A stretch of DNA of 49,382 nt from an uncultured Cyclobacteriaceae bacterium (GCA_947492745.1 CANLOE010000050.1:1-49382), one strand, 5' to 3'; counted from the first letter of the stretch, positions 11,101 through 21,900 are shown. Notes: generated by a model from the sequence alone, not told the origin. Program-made: numbers and translations.

Positions 11101-11744
11101 ATGATGTGGTGTAAATTGAAGTAAATGACGTGTTGCTTTGCCGGCATGACAAACAGGCACACCCTGATCAAGGGGCCGTTGACCAGATCGAAAGGTTGAG
11201 GTTCATCCTCGGCCACAAAACTTTCCAATTGCTCACTGGCACGGTCAGATGCGCTCAAGTCGATGGTTTTGGTTTCAAAGCCAAGTGTGTCACGTGTCAG
11301 GACCTGTTGCCTTACTTCCCCCTTACCATTTACTTTAAAAACAGTCCTTAGTATTTCATGCCGATCGATCACAGCATCAATTGCTCTCAGCAACAAGTCT
11401 ATTTGATATTCTCCCTCGATGGGCATGACTGCGGGCATATTATAAGCGGCACTTTCTTCCGGAACCTGGCTCAAAGTCCACAAACGAAGCTGGGCCGATG
11501 ACAGTACATAACTATCCTGCACCGGCGCTCGGGGAATGCCCTCCATCGAAACACCTTCTTGATGTAGTTTCAAGTATTGGACCAATGCCTGTTTTTGGTT
11601 TTTGATCTCATCAATCAGCCCACTGTCCACGCCCTGTTTGGGAAGTGTCAAGGCCAGGTCGTCCCCTTTGAGTCCTACTTTGATGCCTTTACCCTTCAGT
11701 TTTATTATGAAATCCCGTATTTCCATTGGTATATTTTTAAGCAT
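5124..11744 (-). CDS. NRPS, two modules: docking-C-A-PCP-C-A-PCP
   Basis: A 2206-residue synthetase adding two residues. An N-terminal TubC-like docking domain (about 1-62) is followed by C1 (about 72-500, HHIIGDG at 212-218), A1 (YTSGSTGRPKG near 706), PCP1 (LGGHS near 1090), C2 (HHIISDG near 1283), A2 (YTSGSTGNPKG near 1758) and PCP2 (LGGHS near 2146). The pocket residues of A1 align as D-G-L-T-I-A-A-V-N, suggesting a hydrophobic or aromatic side chain. A2 aligns as D-A-H-S-V-T-H-V-V, with the unusual core SFPFSAL in place of TLPPTY; I do not recognise the code. No epimerisation, methylation or thioesterase domain is present. The C-terminus ends METFNF, a short acidic-to-hydrophobic tail of the kind proposed to bind the TubC domain of the next protein (the 3550 gene). 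The start is ATG at 11744, 48 bp after the preceding stop. Confidence 0.95.
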   Translation of the reverse strand: MLKNIPMEIRDFIIKLKGKGIKVGLKGDDLALTLPKQGVDSGLIDEIKNQKQALVQYLKLHQEGVSMEGIPRAPVQDSYVLSSAQLRLWTLSQVPEESAAYNMPAVMPIEGEYQIDLLLRAIDAVIDRHEILRTVFKVNGKGEVRQQVLTRDTLGFETKTIDLSASDRASEQLESFVAEDEPQPFDLVNGPLIRVCLFVMPAKQHVIYFNLHHIIGDGWSDQILLGDVLAYYKAFEQETAVLLPALKIQYKDYAVWEQGKLQRDELDQHKAYWLEHLAGSLPIMDLPSSKIRPPYKTNNGRKLGTYIGQANKKHLKQYCHTHGGSLFMGFMAVLKVLFSRYTQQSDQIIGSTVSGRVHADLKNQIGFYANKIAFRSQLAEEDTFDTFFSKVKQLTLDAYAHQVYPFDHLIDNLKIKRDPRRSALVDVVIDYADFGDIPIEQSQRDLGDEVKDQGTVQSKFDLFFRFQETGDDIHFTVEYNADVYHHDIVVQFVKHFKSLLYKILEDTQQNLCDIRFLDDDEIHRIKHVFNATAFAYPDGSTLHQLFSKQARFSPEAIAIKDHVNHTYQAVEERSNQLGNLLINKLQIAKEARVGLLQNRSALFMESLLAVFKSGGVYVPLNSAYPEERLLFMLEDSKIEVLLVDEEHQGLAKRLQSQSTQLKTLVLVDSNLPTAGAFQYNKNDIDTEPIVLDHVDVTADDLAYVIYTSGSTGRPKGVMVAHQGLVNTAYDHIDQLGLTTDDRILQFVSLSFDGSLLDIFMTFFAGATLVLPEDTIVKDPTLFEAFIDAEKVTLVTLPPAYLKALNQPKLPTVHTIITAGEAASVKDAVHYAKEKRFFNAYGPTECAVNSTLYEVDPNKAYTNIPIGKPSANKKILILDKNLNLEPIGVVGEICISGTGIAKGYQNNPVLTKAKFVQAPDSMDGVLYKTGDLGRWLPHGVIEYLGRKDDQVKLRGYRIEPGEIESALVSHKWVDMAAVSMKPDHEGEPQLIAYIQCWQGQDLSLEEIRSYLSRLLPAFMLPGQYIYVDTFPLTTNGKVDRKRLEEVEGHQVVSGTAAVPPANATEEKLLGIWEKLLGRDKVSTQDNFFDLGGHSIKATKLTFQLNSTFQVNISLRDVFTHPTIRSQAQLVAAKDKDVDVLIPKVGPAVDYPISHAQKRLWVLSQFEGANVAYNMPAVIDLDKEMDIEAFKKAVEATVDRHEILRTAFRENEAGELRQYVIPMKEFDFQIDTIDVAAKTEEDIFTLIDQDATAPFDLVNGPLIRVKLGFDQKGKHIFYYNIHHIISDGWSMEVLKKDVLTFYEAFIKGFSPELPSLRIQYKDYTAWQLSQFDTGGFQRHRDYWLDKLGGDLAVLDLPRTKNRPSVKTYNGNELSTYLPVQVVSRAKQYLGQKGGTMFMLLVASLKALLHRYTHQEDIIIGSPIAGREHPDVEHQIGFYVNTLALRDEIKASDSFDELFAKVKATVAGAFRHQQYPFDLLVDELDLRRDASRSPIFDIMLVLQNNIATGSDEVGEHSPADIKEHGEKTSKFDLLFNFVEQQNTIALHVEYNSDVYDRSMVRRLMDHYQSLLSALTKAPEQAIGKPVYLSGNETQQLLHRFNDTREDYESLTVSQLFERQALKTPQALAVQFEETSLTYSQVNVYSNRLANYLRIQCQADPSVNIGVMLERSLESVIAMFAVIKSGACYVPVDYNYPSQRVSYILKDAGIQTIITQPELFGFHDLSGMEVIDMQNIDLEALDKNNPGNINTLDDGAFVIYTSGSTGNPKGVEQTHRMMSNLIQWDIHHSGVATGLKHLQYASFSFDASLHDIYFALSSGGTVYVASEGGRLDYKALREVIMEQQLEVLSFPFSALSNFFSLNGIDEFKGHTIKHIVSTAEQLYVGGNLGLFLKAYPEVVLHNHYGPSETHVVTSHQMSENDGNIVNRPPIGKPISNTDLYILDPHLNPVPIGVRGEVYIGGENLANGYLNLPEQTDSKFILHPFDPTGKVYKTGDIAYWCENGTIEYIGRWDDQVKIRGYRIELGEIEHTLLQYQEVEEAVVLHKNDELVVYVVANTEIDKVTLKTFLKSALPYYMVPAYYIQLEAVPLTPNGKVDKKLLPQPDAAALAHRVQYVAPKDELEEKIVSIWESVLQKEKIGVNDDFFDLGGHSLKATKLVNEYHKTFDVKLNLKDLFTHSTLISHKELLEVHHWIEEDEKVDKDVDMETFNF

Positions 11745-11792
11745 AATTGCTTTAGTCGATATTTTTATAGCCCTTCTTGCTTTAGTATCTGT

Positions 11793-14700
11793 TTAGATGA
11801 TGAGTATCTGTTCATCATGACCGGCTGCCTCTTCATCGGTTTGTATCCAATGCAGGGATTCTATTTCCATCGCCAGTTCAGCAATGGTCGGTGCTGTAAA
11901 GAACTGCTCGATTTTTGGCCTTACCCCAAACTTTTGTTCTATTTCGAAGATCAGCTGGATGACTTTCAAGCTATGGCCACCCAACTCGAAGAAATTGTCT
12001 TCAACCCCGATATTTTGCCTGCCCAAGGTTTGCTCCCAAATCGCCACTAGACTTTTTTCGGTATCATTTCTTGGGGCGAGGTATGCTGTACTCTCCAGGT
12101 CTAGCCCATTGGGATCAGGCAAAGCCTTTTTGTCTATTTTCCCGTTTTTACTCAGAGGTAATGCCGACAGGGCTACAAACACTGAGGGAAGCATATATTC
12201 CGGTAATAATTTTCCCAGTTCCAACCTCAGGTCTTGGCTTTCGCGTTGCCTTTTATCCACATGATAGGCTACCAGTTCCCCTTCGTGTACGATGACGACT
12301 GCCTCATCAACCAGGCTCAACAATTGTTGCTCTACTTCACCGAGTTCTATGCGGTGCCCCCTAACTTTTACTTGCTCATCTTTTCTTCCCATAAAAAATA
12401 GGGTCCCCTCTTCTGACCACTTACCGAGGTCTCCCGACTTGTACATCCTCGTACCTGCTGCATAGGGAGAGGGTACAAAATGGGCATGGGTCAGTGCTTC
12501 ATTGTTGAGGTAGCCCCTACCGACCCCTATCCCTGCAATGCATATCTCTCCTACGACTCCTATAGGGCATAGCTTACCCGTTTCGTCCAGGATATGAACC
12601 TGCAAGTTTTGTATAGGACGCCCAATGGAAACATTCGTATGGATAGGGGCTTTATCCATGATATGCAAGGTCACATCATCAGATGCCTCGGCGGGTCCAT
12701 AGGCATTGACTACTTTGATATGTTGGTATTGCTCGAAAAAGCGTGCCAGCAGTGGTTGTTTCACGGCTTCTCCGGTCACCAGTAGATAAGTCAACCCTTC
12801 AAAATACCGTTCCTTGTCAAAGTCCAAAAGTACGGTAAGATAACTGGGGACTACTTGTAATATATCGATGCCATCTTGCTTTAATTTAGTCAAGAACCGC
12901 TGGGGAGCCAGTACCGTCGGCCGGTCATAGATCACTGTTTTCCCACCTACCATCAAAGCGGTAAGGAATTGCCATACGGAAATATCGAAACTTACTGCTG
13001 CGTTTTGGACAATACTGCTTCCTTCACCGATATCCATCTGATCGATCATAGCATAAAGGTGGTTGACCAGGCCCCGGTGTTCTATCAATGCTCCTTTAGG
13101 TTTGCCTGTCGACCCTGAGGTATATATCACATAAGCCAAAGCAGTATTTTCGGCCAGGTTCCGTGGTGCCGTTTTCACCATTTCCCGCTGCAACACCCTT
13201 AGGTCATGCTGTCGTTTACGTCGCTTTGTCCGATCTTTTTCCGTTCCTTTTGATAGGATTACGTCATAACGATAGTCAGTCAGCTCATTAGCGATGGTAT
13301 ATGTTTTTTCTTTGAAGCTTACCTTTGTCACTCCTTCGATAGTACTTGCCAAATCATCAAAGTAATCCCTATGCAAGAAAAGCTCTGCCGAAAAGTCGGT
13401 CTTGGTAGTGTAGCCTTTCCCTTTATGATCGTTTTCAAAAGCAATAAGGTCGCCGATGAGTTGGTCTTTCTTACCGAGATCCATGACATCTCCGATACAC
13501 AGATGGCCATTTTCGCTGAGCATACCGAAGGCCTTTTGGATGACTTTCAACAAGTAATTGTGGCTTTCAAAATCTTGGATGACACTGTTGATGAGTATGG
13601 CGTCAAACTTTTGCCCTTCTAGCCGGTCGATATCCATTGCACTCAGGCAGTGCAGGGATACATTTTTCTCCTCTTTTAGGGCTTCGCCCAGTTTCCGGAT
13701 AGTGGCCTGTGAAAGGTCAACGGCCACATACTCCTTGACGTGTGGGAGCACTTTCCTCAGCGTAATCCCAGAAGCACAGCCTACTTCCAGTACGCGTGAA
13801 TTGTTATCTATGACACCGGAAATGGAATTCAAAAAACTTGCTGCATACTCATCCATTTCCTTTTCGGAAAACGGCTCTCCGGTAAAACTACTTATCCAGC
13901 CCCCGCCTTCAATGGCATTGGTGGCACTTTCCCCTACGTAGTTCCATAACTCGCCATACTCCCTGTCTTTGTTCACAAACTCATCGTATACCTGCTCACT
14001 GTCCAGGCAGAGGAAGGCCTCAAAGCTGTCACATTCCCATTGTAACTTCATCGATAGACCCACATGATCTTTTGTGATAAAAAGGAAAGGTACTGCTGCA
14101 TCATCGATGATCTCCTTGATCCTTTTTTCAGGGTAAGCCGGGTCTATGGGTATATAAACACAACCTGCCTTGAGCGTCGCAAGTATAGCGGCGAGGGTGT
14201 GGTGGCTCCTTTCAGTGAGGATACCTACAAATGACTGTTTTGGCAGTTCCAGTACCTCGACTAAATAATTGGCCAAACGATCGGTATGTTCGTCCAATGT
14301 CTTGTAGGTCCATTGGGTATCATTGTACTTTAGGGCTACCGCCTCAGGGGTACGTGCAGCCTGTTCCGCAAATAAGTGTACAAAGGTTTTTTCATGGGGA
14401 AAGTCTACTATCGTATCATTGAACTGCTTCAGTAAGACCTCTTTTTCCTGGGGGGACAAATAGTCGATCTCCCCCACGGGTTTTTCAGGAGTCTCCAACA
14501 GCAGTTCCAATAATACGGCATAATGCTGTATCAGCTTATGGATCAAACGGTGCTCGTATACATCCACGTTGTACAATACAGACATGAGCAAATGTCCGTT
14601 TACCTCCTCAAAGTCGATTTCCAGATCAAAGCGGCTCAGGTGAGGCCCCAGGTCCTGAATTTGCCCTACCTGCAAGTCTTCTTCCCGGTTGTGGTCACTC

Positions 14701-15980
14701 TTATTGTGCAGGGTGACCATCACATCAAAGATGGCACAACGGCCGATATCTCTTTTGACCTGTAGGTCTTCCACTAACCTATCAAAAGGGTATTGTTGGT
14801 ACTTGTAGGAAGAGAGGGTGTCTTCTACAGCCTGGGCAAAAATAGTATCAAAGCTCAGGTCCGCCGCCAGGTTATTCCTGAGTGTCAGTGTATTTACATA
14901 AAACCCTATCTGCTCTTTGAGCTCCGGTAAGTCCCTACCGGCAATAGGAGACCCTAGGATCATATCATTCTGCCCTGAATACCTATAAAACAAGGTTTGC
15001 ATAGCTGCTAATATGCCCATGAACAGGCTGCCTCCATTTTTCATGGTATATGCTCTCAGGGAAGCTACCCGCTCGGGTTGCAGCACATAAGCTAATTTGT
15101 GTCCTCTATTGGTCTTTATACCGGGCCTGCTTTTTTCACTGGGCAAATCCAACAAGGGCAATGTACCCGATAGTTTTTCCAACCAATAGGCTTTGGCAGT
15201 TTGGTAAAACGGAAGCTCAAATTGCTCGTTCTCCCATTCGGAAAAATCCTTGTATTGTATATCAAGCTGGGGTAGTTCTGCTTCCCGACCAGTGGCAAAT
15301 GCTTCGTAAAAGGCCAGTACATCCCTGAACAATACATTGAAAGACCAACCATCACCAATGATGTGGTGCATATTGTAATAGAATACGAGCCTTTCATCGG
15401 TTTCATGCAGTAAACAGGCCCTTAGCAGCGGACCGTTTTTGAGGTCAAAAGGAAGTGCAGCATCTTCTTCGATATAAGACTGGATTTCCGCCTCCCTGTT
15501 TTCATAAGTCCTGAAATCCTTATACTGCAATTGAAAACCCAGTGTTTCGGAAGACAAGATCCACTGCCTTACCTCTCCGGCCTCATTTTCCCTAAATACT
15601 GTCCTGAGGATTTCATGCCTATCGATAGCAGCATATAAGGCTTTCTCAAAACTCTGCAAGTCATAACTTTTGTTCAAAACCACAGAGTTGGGCATATTAT
15701 AAGCCACTAGCTCCTCTTCGAACTGGCTCAATGCCCACATCCTCAATTGTGCCGATGAAAGTCGGTAGCTTTCCTTTTCGACTGATCTTTTAATGGAAGT
15801 AGCACCTGCTTGGTCCCTTGAATACTTAGAAAGGTAGTCGATGAGCGCTGCTTTGTTTTGCTTTATCTCCAAGAGCAAATCCGCTGGGACCTGATCTCCA
15901 TCAAAACCTATCTGTAAATCTTCCCCGTCCAGTGACAGTTGGATGTTGTTTTCGTATAGCTTGTCTATTAAGTAGGTCAC
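11793..15980 (-). CDS. NRPS module with adenylation domain interrupted by a methyltransferase
   Basis: A 1395-residue single module: TubC-like docking domain (1-55), C (about 70-500, HHIIGDG 205-211), A domain part 1 (about 530-650, ending just after the A2-type motif LKAGCVYIPIDPAYPEKR at 603-620), a methyltransferase domain (about 655-915), A domain part 2 (from about 945, YTSGSTGKPKG at 953-963) and PCP (GGHS, Ser about 1337). The methyltransferase has the SAM-binding motif VLEVGCASG (730-738), an acidic residue after it (VAVD) and FDAILINSVIQDF (792-804), as in NRPS methyltransferases. It sits between core motifs A2 and A3, not the commoner A8-A9 position. A very basic linker (KRRKR, about 919-923) follows it. 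Pocket residues read D-I-W-Q-L-T-A-D-D; the acidic pair suits an amine-bearing or polar side chain such as a diamino acid, but this is tentative. The start is GTG at 15980, 6 bp after the upstream stop. The tail ends EQILII. Confidence 0.94.
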   Translation of the reverse strand: MTYLIDKLYENNIQLSLDGEDLQIGFDGDQVPADLLLEIKQNKAALIDYLSKYSRDQAGATSIKRSVEKESYRLSSAQLRMWALSQFEEELVAYNMPNSVVLNKSYDLQSFEKALYAAIDRHEILRTVFRENEAGEVRQWILSSETLGFQLQYKDFRTYENREAEIQSYIEEDAALPFDLKNGPLLRACLLHETDERLVFYYNMHHIIGDGWSFNVLFRDVLAFYEAFATGREAELPQLDIQYKDFSEWENEQFELPFYQTAKAYWLEKLSGTLPLLDLPSEKSRPGIKTNRGHKLAYVLQPERVASLRAYTMKNGGSLFMGILAAMQTLFYRYSGQNDMILGSPIAGRDLPELKEQIGFYVNTLTLRNNLAADLSFDTIFAQAVEDTLSSYKYQQYPFDRLVEDLQVKRDIGRCAIFDVMVTLHNKSDHNREEDLQVGQIQDLGPHLSRFDLEIDFEEVNGHLLMSVLYNVDVYEHRLIHKLIQHYAVLLELLLETPEKPVGEIDYLSPQEKEVLLKQFNDTIVDFPHEKTFVHLFAEQAARTPEAVALKYNDTQWTYKTLDEHTDRLANYLVEVLELPKQSFVGILTERSHHTLAAILATLKAGCVYIPIDPAYPEKRIKEIIDDAAVPFLFITKDHVGLSMKLQWECDSFEAFLCLDSEQVYDEFVNKDREYGELWNYVGESATNAIEGGGWISSFTGEPFSEKEMDEYAASFLNSISGVIDNNSRVLEVGCASGITLRKVLPHVKEYVAVDLSQATIRKLGEALKEEKNVSLHCLSAMDIDRLEGQKFDAILINSVIQDFESHNYLLKVIQKAFGMLSENGHLCIGDVMDLGKKDQLIGDLIAFENDHKGKGYTTKTDFSAELFLHRDYFDDLASTIEGVTKVSFKEKTYTIANELTDYRYDVILSKGTEKDRTKRRKRQHDLRVLQREMVKTAPRNLAENTALAYVIYTSGSTGKPKGALIEHRGLVNHLYAMIDQMDIGEGSSIVQNAAVSFDISVWQFLTALMVGGKTVIYDRPTVLAPQRFLTKLKQDGIDILQVVPSYLTVLLDFDKERYFEGLTYLLVTGEAVKQPLLARFFEQYQHIKVVNAYGPAEASDDVTLHIMDKAPIHTNVSIGRPIQNLQVHILDETGKLCPIGVVGEICIAGIGVGRGYLNNEALTHAHFVPSPYAAGTRMYKSGDLGKWSEEGTLFFMGRKDEQVKVRGHRIELGEVEQQLLSLVDEAVVIVHEGELVAYHVDKRQRESQDLRLELGKLLPEYMLPSVFVALSALPLSKNGKIDKKALPDPNGLDLESTAYLAPRNDTEKSLVAIWEQTLGRQNIGVEDNFFELGGHSLKVIQLIFEIEQKFGVRPKIEQFFTAPTIAELAMEIESLHWIQTDEEAAGHDEQILII

Positions 15981-15986
15981 GTTACC

Positions 15987-18900
15987 TTATACTTTTATAG
16001 TGTTATTTGTTTTTACTTGTTGCATCGTAGTTATTTTCTCAACCAGGTCGATTTCTTCTGCCAGTTTCCTTACGGTAGGCTTTTTATAGAAATCCTTGAT
16101 GTTGATCTGTACACCGAAGGCTTTGTTGATCATGCGACAAACCACAAGTCCTTTCAATGAATCTCCTCCCAGCTCAAAAAAGCTATCCAAAACGCCGATT
16201 TGGTTTATGCCAAAGAAGTCCTCCCAGATATTCACCAGCTTACTTTCGGTAGGTGTTGCCGGAGCTTCATAATTGAAATCCATCTCTGGGCGTTCGACAG
16301 TAACTTTCTGCTGCTCGTCGTGTTCTTTTTCTATCTTCCTATCCTTTTGTAAATTGGTAATGTCGCCTTCCATATCCTGAAAGGATGAAACCACACGGGC
16401 ATGCTCTTTGATACTTACAGTACTTTCAAAAATTTGTCCCAAGCTCTCTTTTTGGAAGTCCTGTTGATTCAGTACATCCAGGTTAACACTTTGCCAACCT
16501 TCCCTATCAAGTTTTTGAATGCGCGCATCAATGTAGGTATTGACTATACTATATAGTCCTTGCATCTCTCCTCCGAAAATAGAGTTGGAACCCGTTGCTA
16601 CCCACAAGCAACTCAACCCCTTCTCTTCAAAAATCTCTATAATGTTGTTTATACCCTGGATTTGGTCGTGCAGATGCTGTCGGGCCACTTCCTGATCTAA
16701 GCTTTCCAAAGGGGCAAAGGTCTCCATCTCCCCCATTTGGATACTATCGGTGTGCAATACACCGGATATGGTGCCGTGGTTTGCCTCTAATCCAGCAATT
16801 TGTGACTTCAGCCCTTTGGTATCGCTCAAGGAGACTTGATGATAACTAAAGTAGCCTTGGTAGGTTGTCAATTGTTGGATAAAAGCTTGATACGTATCTT
16901 CGGAAATTGGTTCGTCCCCTATCAGGCATACTTTAGCAGCATATTTACCCATCAAATGCAGTGCTAAAGTACTTGTAATCGTATTCAAGCCTCCGGTTAC
17001 CAAATAATGCCCTTCCTTTTCAAGGATGTCACTGTTGTCCGGGCTATGTAGCGGAATAGCTTGATAGCCTTGGTCATACCTTTTACCTCTACGATAGGCA
17101 ATATACCGTGTGGCATTTGCGGTCAGTTCCATCGCTACTTTTGATGCCGTACTTTCATCCCACACGTCAAGGTCCACCCAAGAAAAGCTTCCCTTATGAC
17201 GCTCTTGCAATAAGGCCTGCCAGGTAGAGGCCGCTACATTGGAAAGCATACTGACCGGTTCATCGCCCAGTACAAATTGGCTGGATTGTGTTATCAGGGT
17301 CACTTTGACCGTTGCTTTGGCCTGTTCCAGTAACGCTGCCAGGTAGGTGAGCTTCACTACCTCTTGGGCAATAGTGTCCGGGTGGGTCGCTTCGCCCCTC
17401 CAAGCATAAATGAGGTGATCGACATTGTCCCATGCTATGGCCTGCCGGAGCTTATCATAATGTTCCTCCTCTGATGGGTCTATAGCATAATGCGCTCCTT
17501 CGTTGACAAAGTCCTTTGCCTGGACAATGGTAGTGATTTCGTTACCGGCATTACCGAGTTTTGCCCGGAGCGCCTTGGTCCATGGTTCATCATGAGCAAA
17601 TAGTACATATTGGCCGGCTTTATTGGTGACAGGCTGCTGCTGAAGTACCGATTTTTTCCAGTCTTGTAAGTAAAAACTACCCTCGATGCTGTTATGATTC
17701 CCTTGTAACCTCTTGGTATTGAGCCGAGCCAATGGGTCTACAATTGTAGGCAGTTGGTGAGGAGTAAAAGCATATGTTGGCGCAGGTACGCGATAACGCT
17801 CCTGCCCTTCATAAAAAGCGTTCCAGTCCATCGCTACCCCATGGCACCAAAGCTCTCCCAATTTGTCCAACAAGAATGCTTGGTCCTTGATTTCTTCTTT
17901 TGGGTGCCTGGTGGTATTGATGACGGTATGCCCGGTCCCTTGAAGGATTTGGGATGCAAATGTCTTTAAAACCTGTCCGGGCCCTACTTCGATAAATGCA
18001 TGAGGCCTTCCCGAATCCACTATCCCTTGTATGCCTTCGAAAAACCGGACGGTCTGCCTCAGGTGCGCACGCCAATACGCGGGTGAGGTAGCTTCTTTAT
18101 CGGTGATCTGTCGGCCACTTTTATTGGAAACAAATGGAATCCGTGGCGCCTGTAGTTGCACTTTGCTTACTGCCATCTCAAACTCATCCAGTGCCTCATC
18201 CATGAGGAAAGAGTGCCCCGCCAGAGAAATCCTTAGTTTTGAACAAGGCACCCCTTTGGCTTCCAGTACCTCAAACAAGCTATCTATAGCATGAGGCAAG
18301 CCCGACACTACGCAATATTCTTTAGAGTTGACCGCCGCTAGGGACAACTCATCCGTCAGTAGCTCCTTGGTAGCCTCTTCTGTCAGGCCTACGGTCAGCA
18401 TGGCCCCTTTAGGGGCTTTGCTCATTAGGTCAGCCCTTTTAATGACTAGCTGTAGTGCTGTTTCATAATCAAAGACTCCACTGATACAGGCGGCGGTATA
18501 TTCTCCTGTACTATGGCCTATCATGCACTTTGGCACAATGCCCCACTTCATCAAAAGTTTTGCCAGGGCGTACTCAAAAATAAAAATGATAGGTTGGGTA
18601 TAGAGGTTATTATTGATATCCGCCTTATGGCTTGGGACCTCATCGTACAATACGCTTCTAAAATCAATGTTGGTGGCTTTTTGCAACAAGGCAAAGCCTT
18701 TGTCCAGGCATGTTTTGAAATAAGGCTCCGTTTCATAGATGCCTTTCCCCATTTTTAAATACTGTGAACCCGAGCCGGAAAACATAAATACGATGCCCGG
18801 GACTTCCTTTCCCACGGCCACTATCTTATTTTCTATACTATCGGCCTCTATCGGCGACTTGCCGTCATACGTTAAATATGATCTATATTTGAAGTTTGCC

Positions 18901-21900
18901 TTCTTGGTCTTCAGGGTGTAAGCCAAGTCAGCAATATAACGAGCATCAGGATGGCTATTGACATCAGTAATGAGCGCTTGCCTATAAGCTGCTACTGCTG
19001 TTTTTGTTTTGGCTGACCACAGCAATAGTTGGTTTTCCTTCGATGCACCACTTTTTTGAGCAGGAGGGGCTTCTTCCAGCACCACATGGGCATTCGTACC
19101 GCCTACCCCAAAGCTACTGACCCCTGCCCTTAAAGGGTATTCCCCTTCCCATTGCTTCAGTTCATTATTGACATAAAAGGGCCCGTTTTGGAAATTGACT
19201 TCTGGATTAGGGTTTTCAAAATTGACAGAAGGCGGTAGCTTTCGGTACTTCATGGCCAAGACCGTTTTGATGAGTCCGGCCACCCCTGCGGCTGCATCAA
19301 GGTGTCCCATATTGGACTTCACTGAACCAATAGCACAAGTATGTTCTGTATTATGATCAAAAGCCTTATTGAGTGCTTCAATCTCGATGGGGTCACCAAG
19401 ATTGGTTGCCGTACCGTGGGTTTCGATGTAGGAGATGCTTTCTGAAGGTATATCTGCTAGCCGTTGTGCTTTTCGGATACAACTCGCCTGCCCTATGACA
19501 CTTGGGGCTGTAAAACCTACCTTTTGCCTGCCATCATTGTTGGTAGCGGCCCCTTTGATCACCGCATGTATCTCATCGCCATCTGTCAAGGCTTCCCGTA
19601 GGCGTTTTAAAACTACCACACCGGCACCTTCTCCTTCTATTGTACCCGAGCTCTTGGCATCAAATGGCCTACAGTGGCCGTCACTGGACATGATGGTACC
19701 TTCCTCATACCGATACCCGATGTTCGGAGTAGTACGGATGCTTACCCCACCGGCCAGGGCCATGTTACATTCTCCTTGTAGGATATGTTTACAGGCATTG
19801 CTCACTGCCACCAAAGAGCTGGAGCATGCGGTATCGATGTAGATACTAGGTCCCTTTAAGTTGAGGCTGTAAGAGATCAAGGTACTGATAAAGTTTCTTT
19901 GCGAAATCTTGTTGAGCAGGAATGAGTCTACTTTCTCATTGTCAGTGACCTTGGTATGTAACTGCCAATTGAGGTTATCACTGGCTGCTAGGAAAACCCC
20001 TATTTTATTGTGCTTTACCGCAGGGTCATGACCTGCGCTCTCCAGTGCCTTCCAAGCCTCTTCGTGCATGACCCTTATTTGCGGGTCCATGAACTTAGCT
20101 TCGTCTTCGGTATAGCCAAAAAAGGCATAGTCAAACCGATCAACAGCTTCCGCAGCAGATTTTACCGGAATAAATTGGGCATCAGCGATCACATCATCAG
20201 CTATGCCTTTTGCCTTGAGCGCTTCATCTGTATAAAATGTTGACAGTTCCTTTCCTTCTGAAAGGTTGGCCCAAAACTCCTTCAAATTGGCAGATTTGGG
20301 AAAGCGTCCGCTCATACCTACGATAGCGATATCGTCATGACCTAAAGGCAAATCTTCTTCTTCCTCCCTTTGATCCGGCTGATCACCACTGACATAAGTT
20401 ACCAAGTCATTGATATTAGGGTACTGGAAAAGGGTAACAGCTTTTAGGTCAGTACCAAACTCTTGATTAAGGGTATTTAAAAGTTTAATAATACGGATGG
20501 AGTTTGCCCCTAAATCAAAGAAGTTATCAAAAACACCTACTTTATCTCGTTCTAACCTTAGCTCATTAGCCACCAATTGCCCCAATTTTTGCTCTATTTT
20601 ATTTCTTGGTGGTACGTATGTTTCGCTTTCCTTGCTATTGACCACCGGTGGAGGTAAGTTTTTCCTATCCACTTTTCCATTAGGGGTCAATGGAAATGTT
20701 TCTAGTGCTATCACATAAACCGGCACCATATATCCCGGCAATGATTTTTGCAAAAACTGCTTGACCTGTACCTCTTCTACACCTGATTTTGAGGTAAAAT
20801 ATCCTACTAATTCTTTTGTTCCATTCAGTGTGCAGTCCACTATTAGGGCCTCTTCTACATCATCCATACTTAACATCGTACGACTGATTTCTTCTGATTC
20901 GATGCGGTACCCTCTAATCTTTAACTGGTTATCTTTCCTTCCTATAAACTCAATCCTCCCATCGGACAAGAACTTGGCCAAATCACCTGTCTTATATAGA
21001 GGTTTTGAGCTAATCCCCGATAAAGACACATACCTTTCTTGTGTTATGTCCACCTTATTGTGGTAGCCCAATGTCACCCCTGCCCCTCCGATACATATTT
21101 CACCTGCAATGCCTATCCCTACGGTTTGGTTATAGTTGTCCAAAATGTAGATTTCGGTATTTTTCATAGGCTTTCCTATGACAGTGCCTTTAGTCTCTTG
21201 GGTGATAGCCCCTTTAGGGTACACTGCATCTGTACAAAATATTGTGCCTTCCGTAGGGCCGTAGGTTACAGTAACAATAGCTTCCCGAAAAGCCAATGGT
21301 AACCTCATTAATAACTGGTCGGAGATTTTATCCCCACCGATAAATAAGTTTGTAATAGTATCAAACTGTGCTGAAAGTTGGTTTTCCAAAATATGGTTGA
21401 CCAACATGTCATAAACAGCGGGTACGGTATCTAAGGCTGTACTTTTTGATAGTATACTGACAAACTGAGGTAGGTCTTGAAAAACCTCCTTATTGATCAA
21501 TTGGCTACACCCTCCCTTTAAGATAGGAGTAAATAGCTGAAACATGGAAATATCAAATGCATGGGAAGCGATGAACGGCATACTTACGGTCGAACTCACT
21601 CCATACCTGTCCAGTACATTATCGAAAAAGTGGTTTAAATTCTTATGCAGTACTTTAACCCCTTTAGGCTTTCCTGTAGAACCAGAGGTATAAATGATGT
21701 AAGCGACACTATCTTCCTTAACCTGAACCGAAAGGTTTTCTTTAGAGCAAATATTACTATCGCCTAAGAAATCTTCGAATGAGGTTAGCACATCCTGGTC
21801 TATTACCAGTTTGCAGCCTGCATCATTTGATATATAATCTATCCTCTCTTTAGGGTAGTCTACATCGATAGGTACATAAACCGCCCCGGACTTAAAGACG

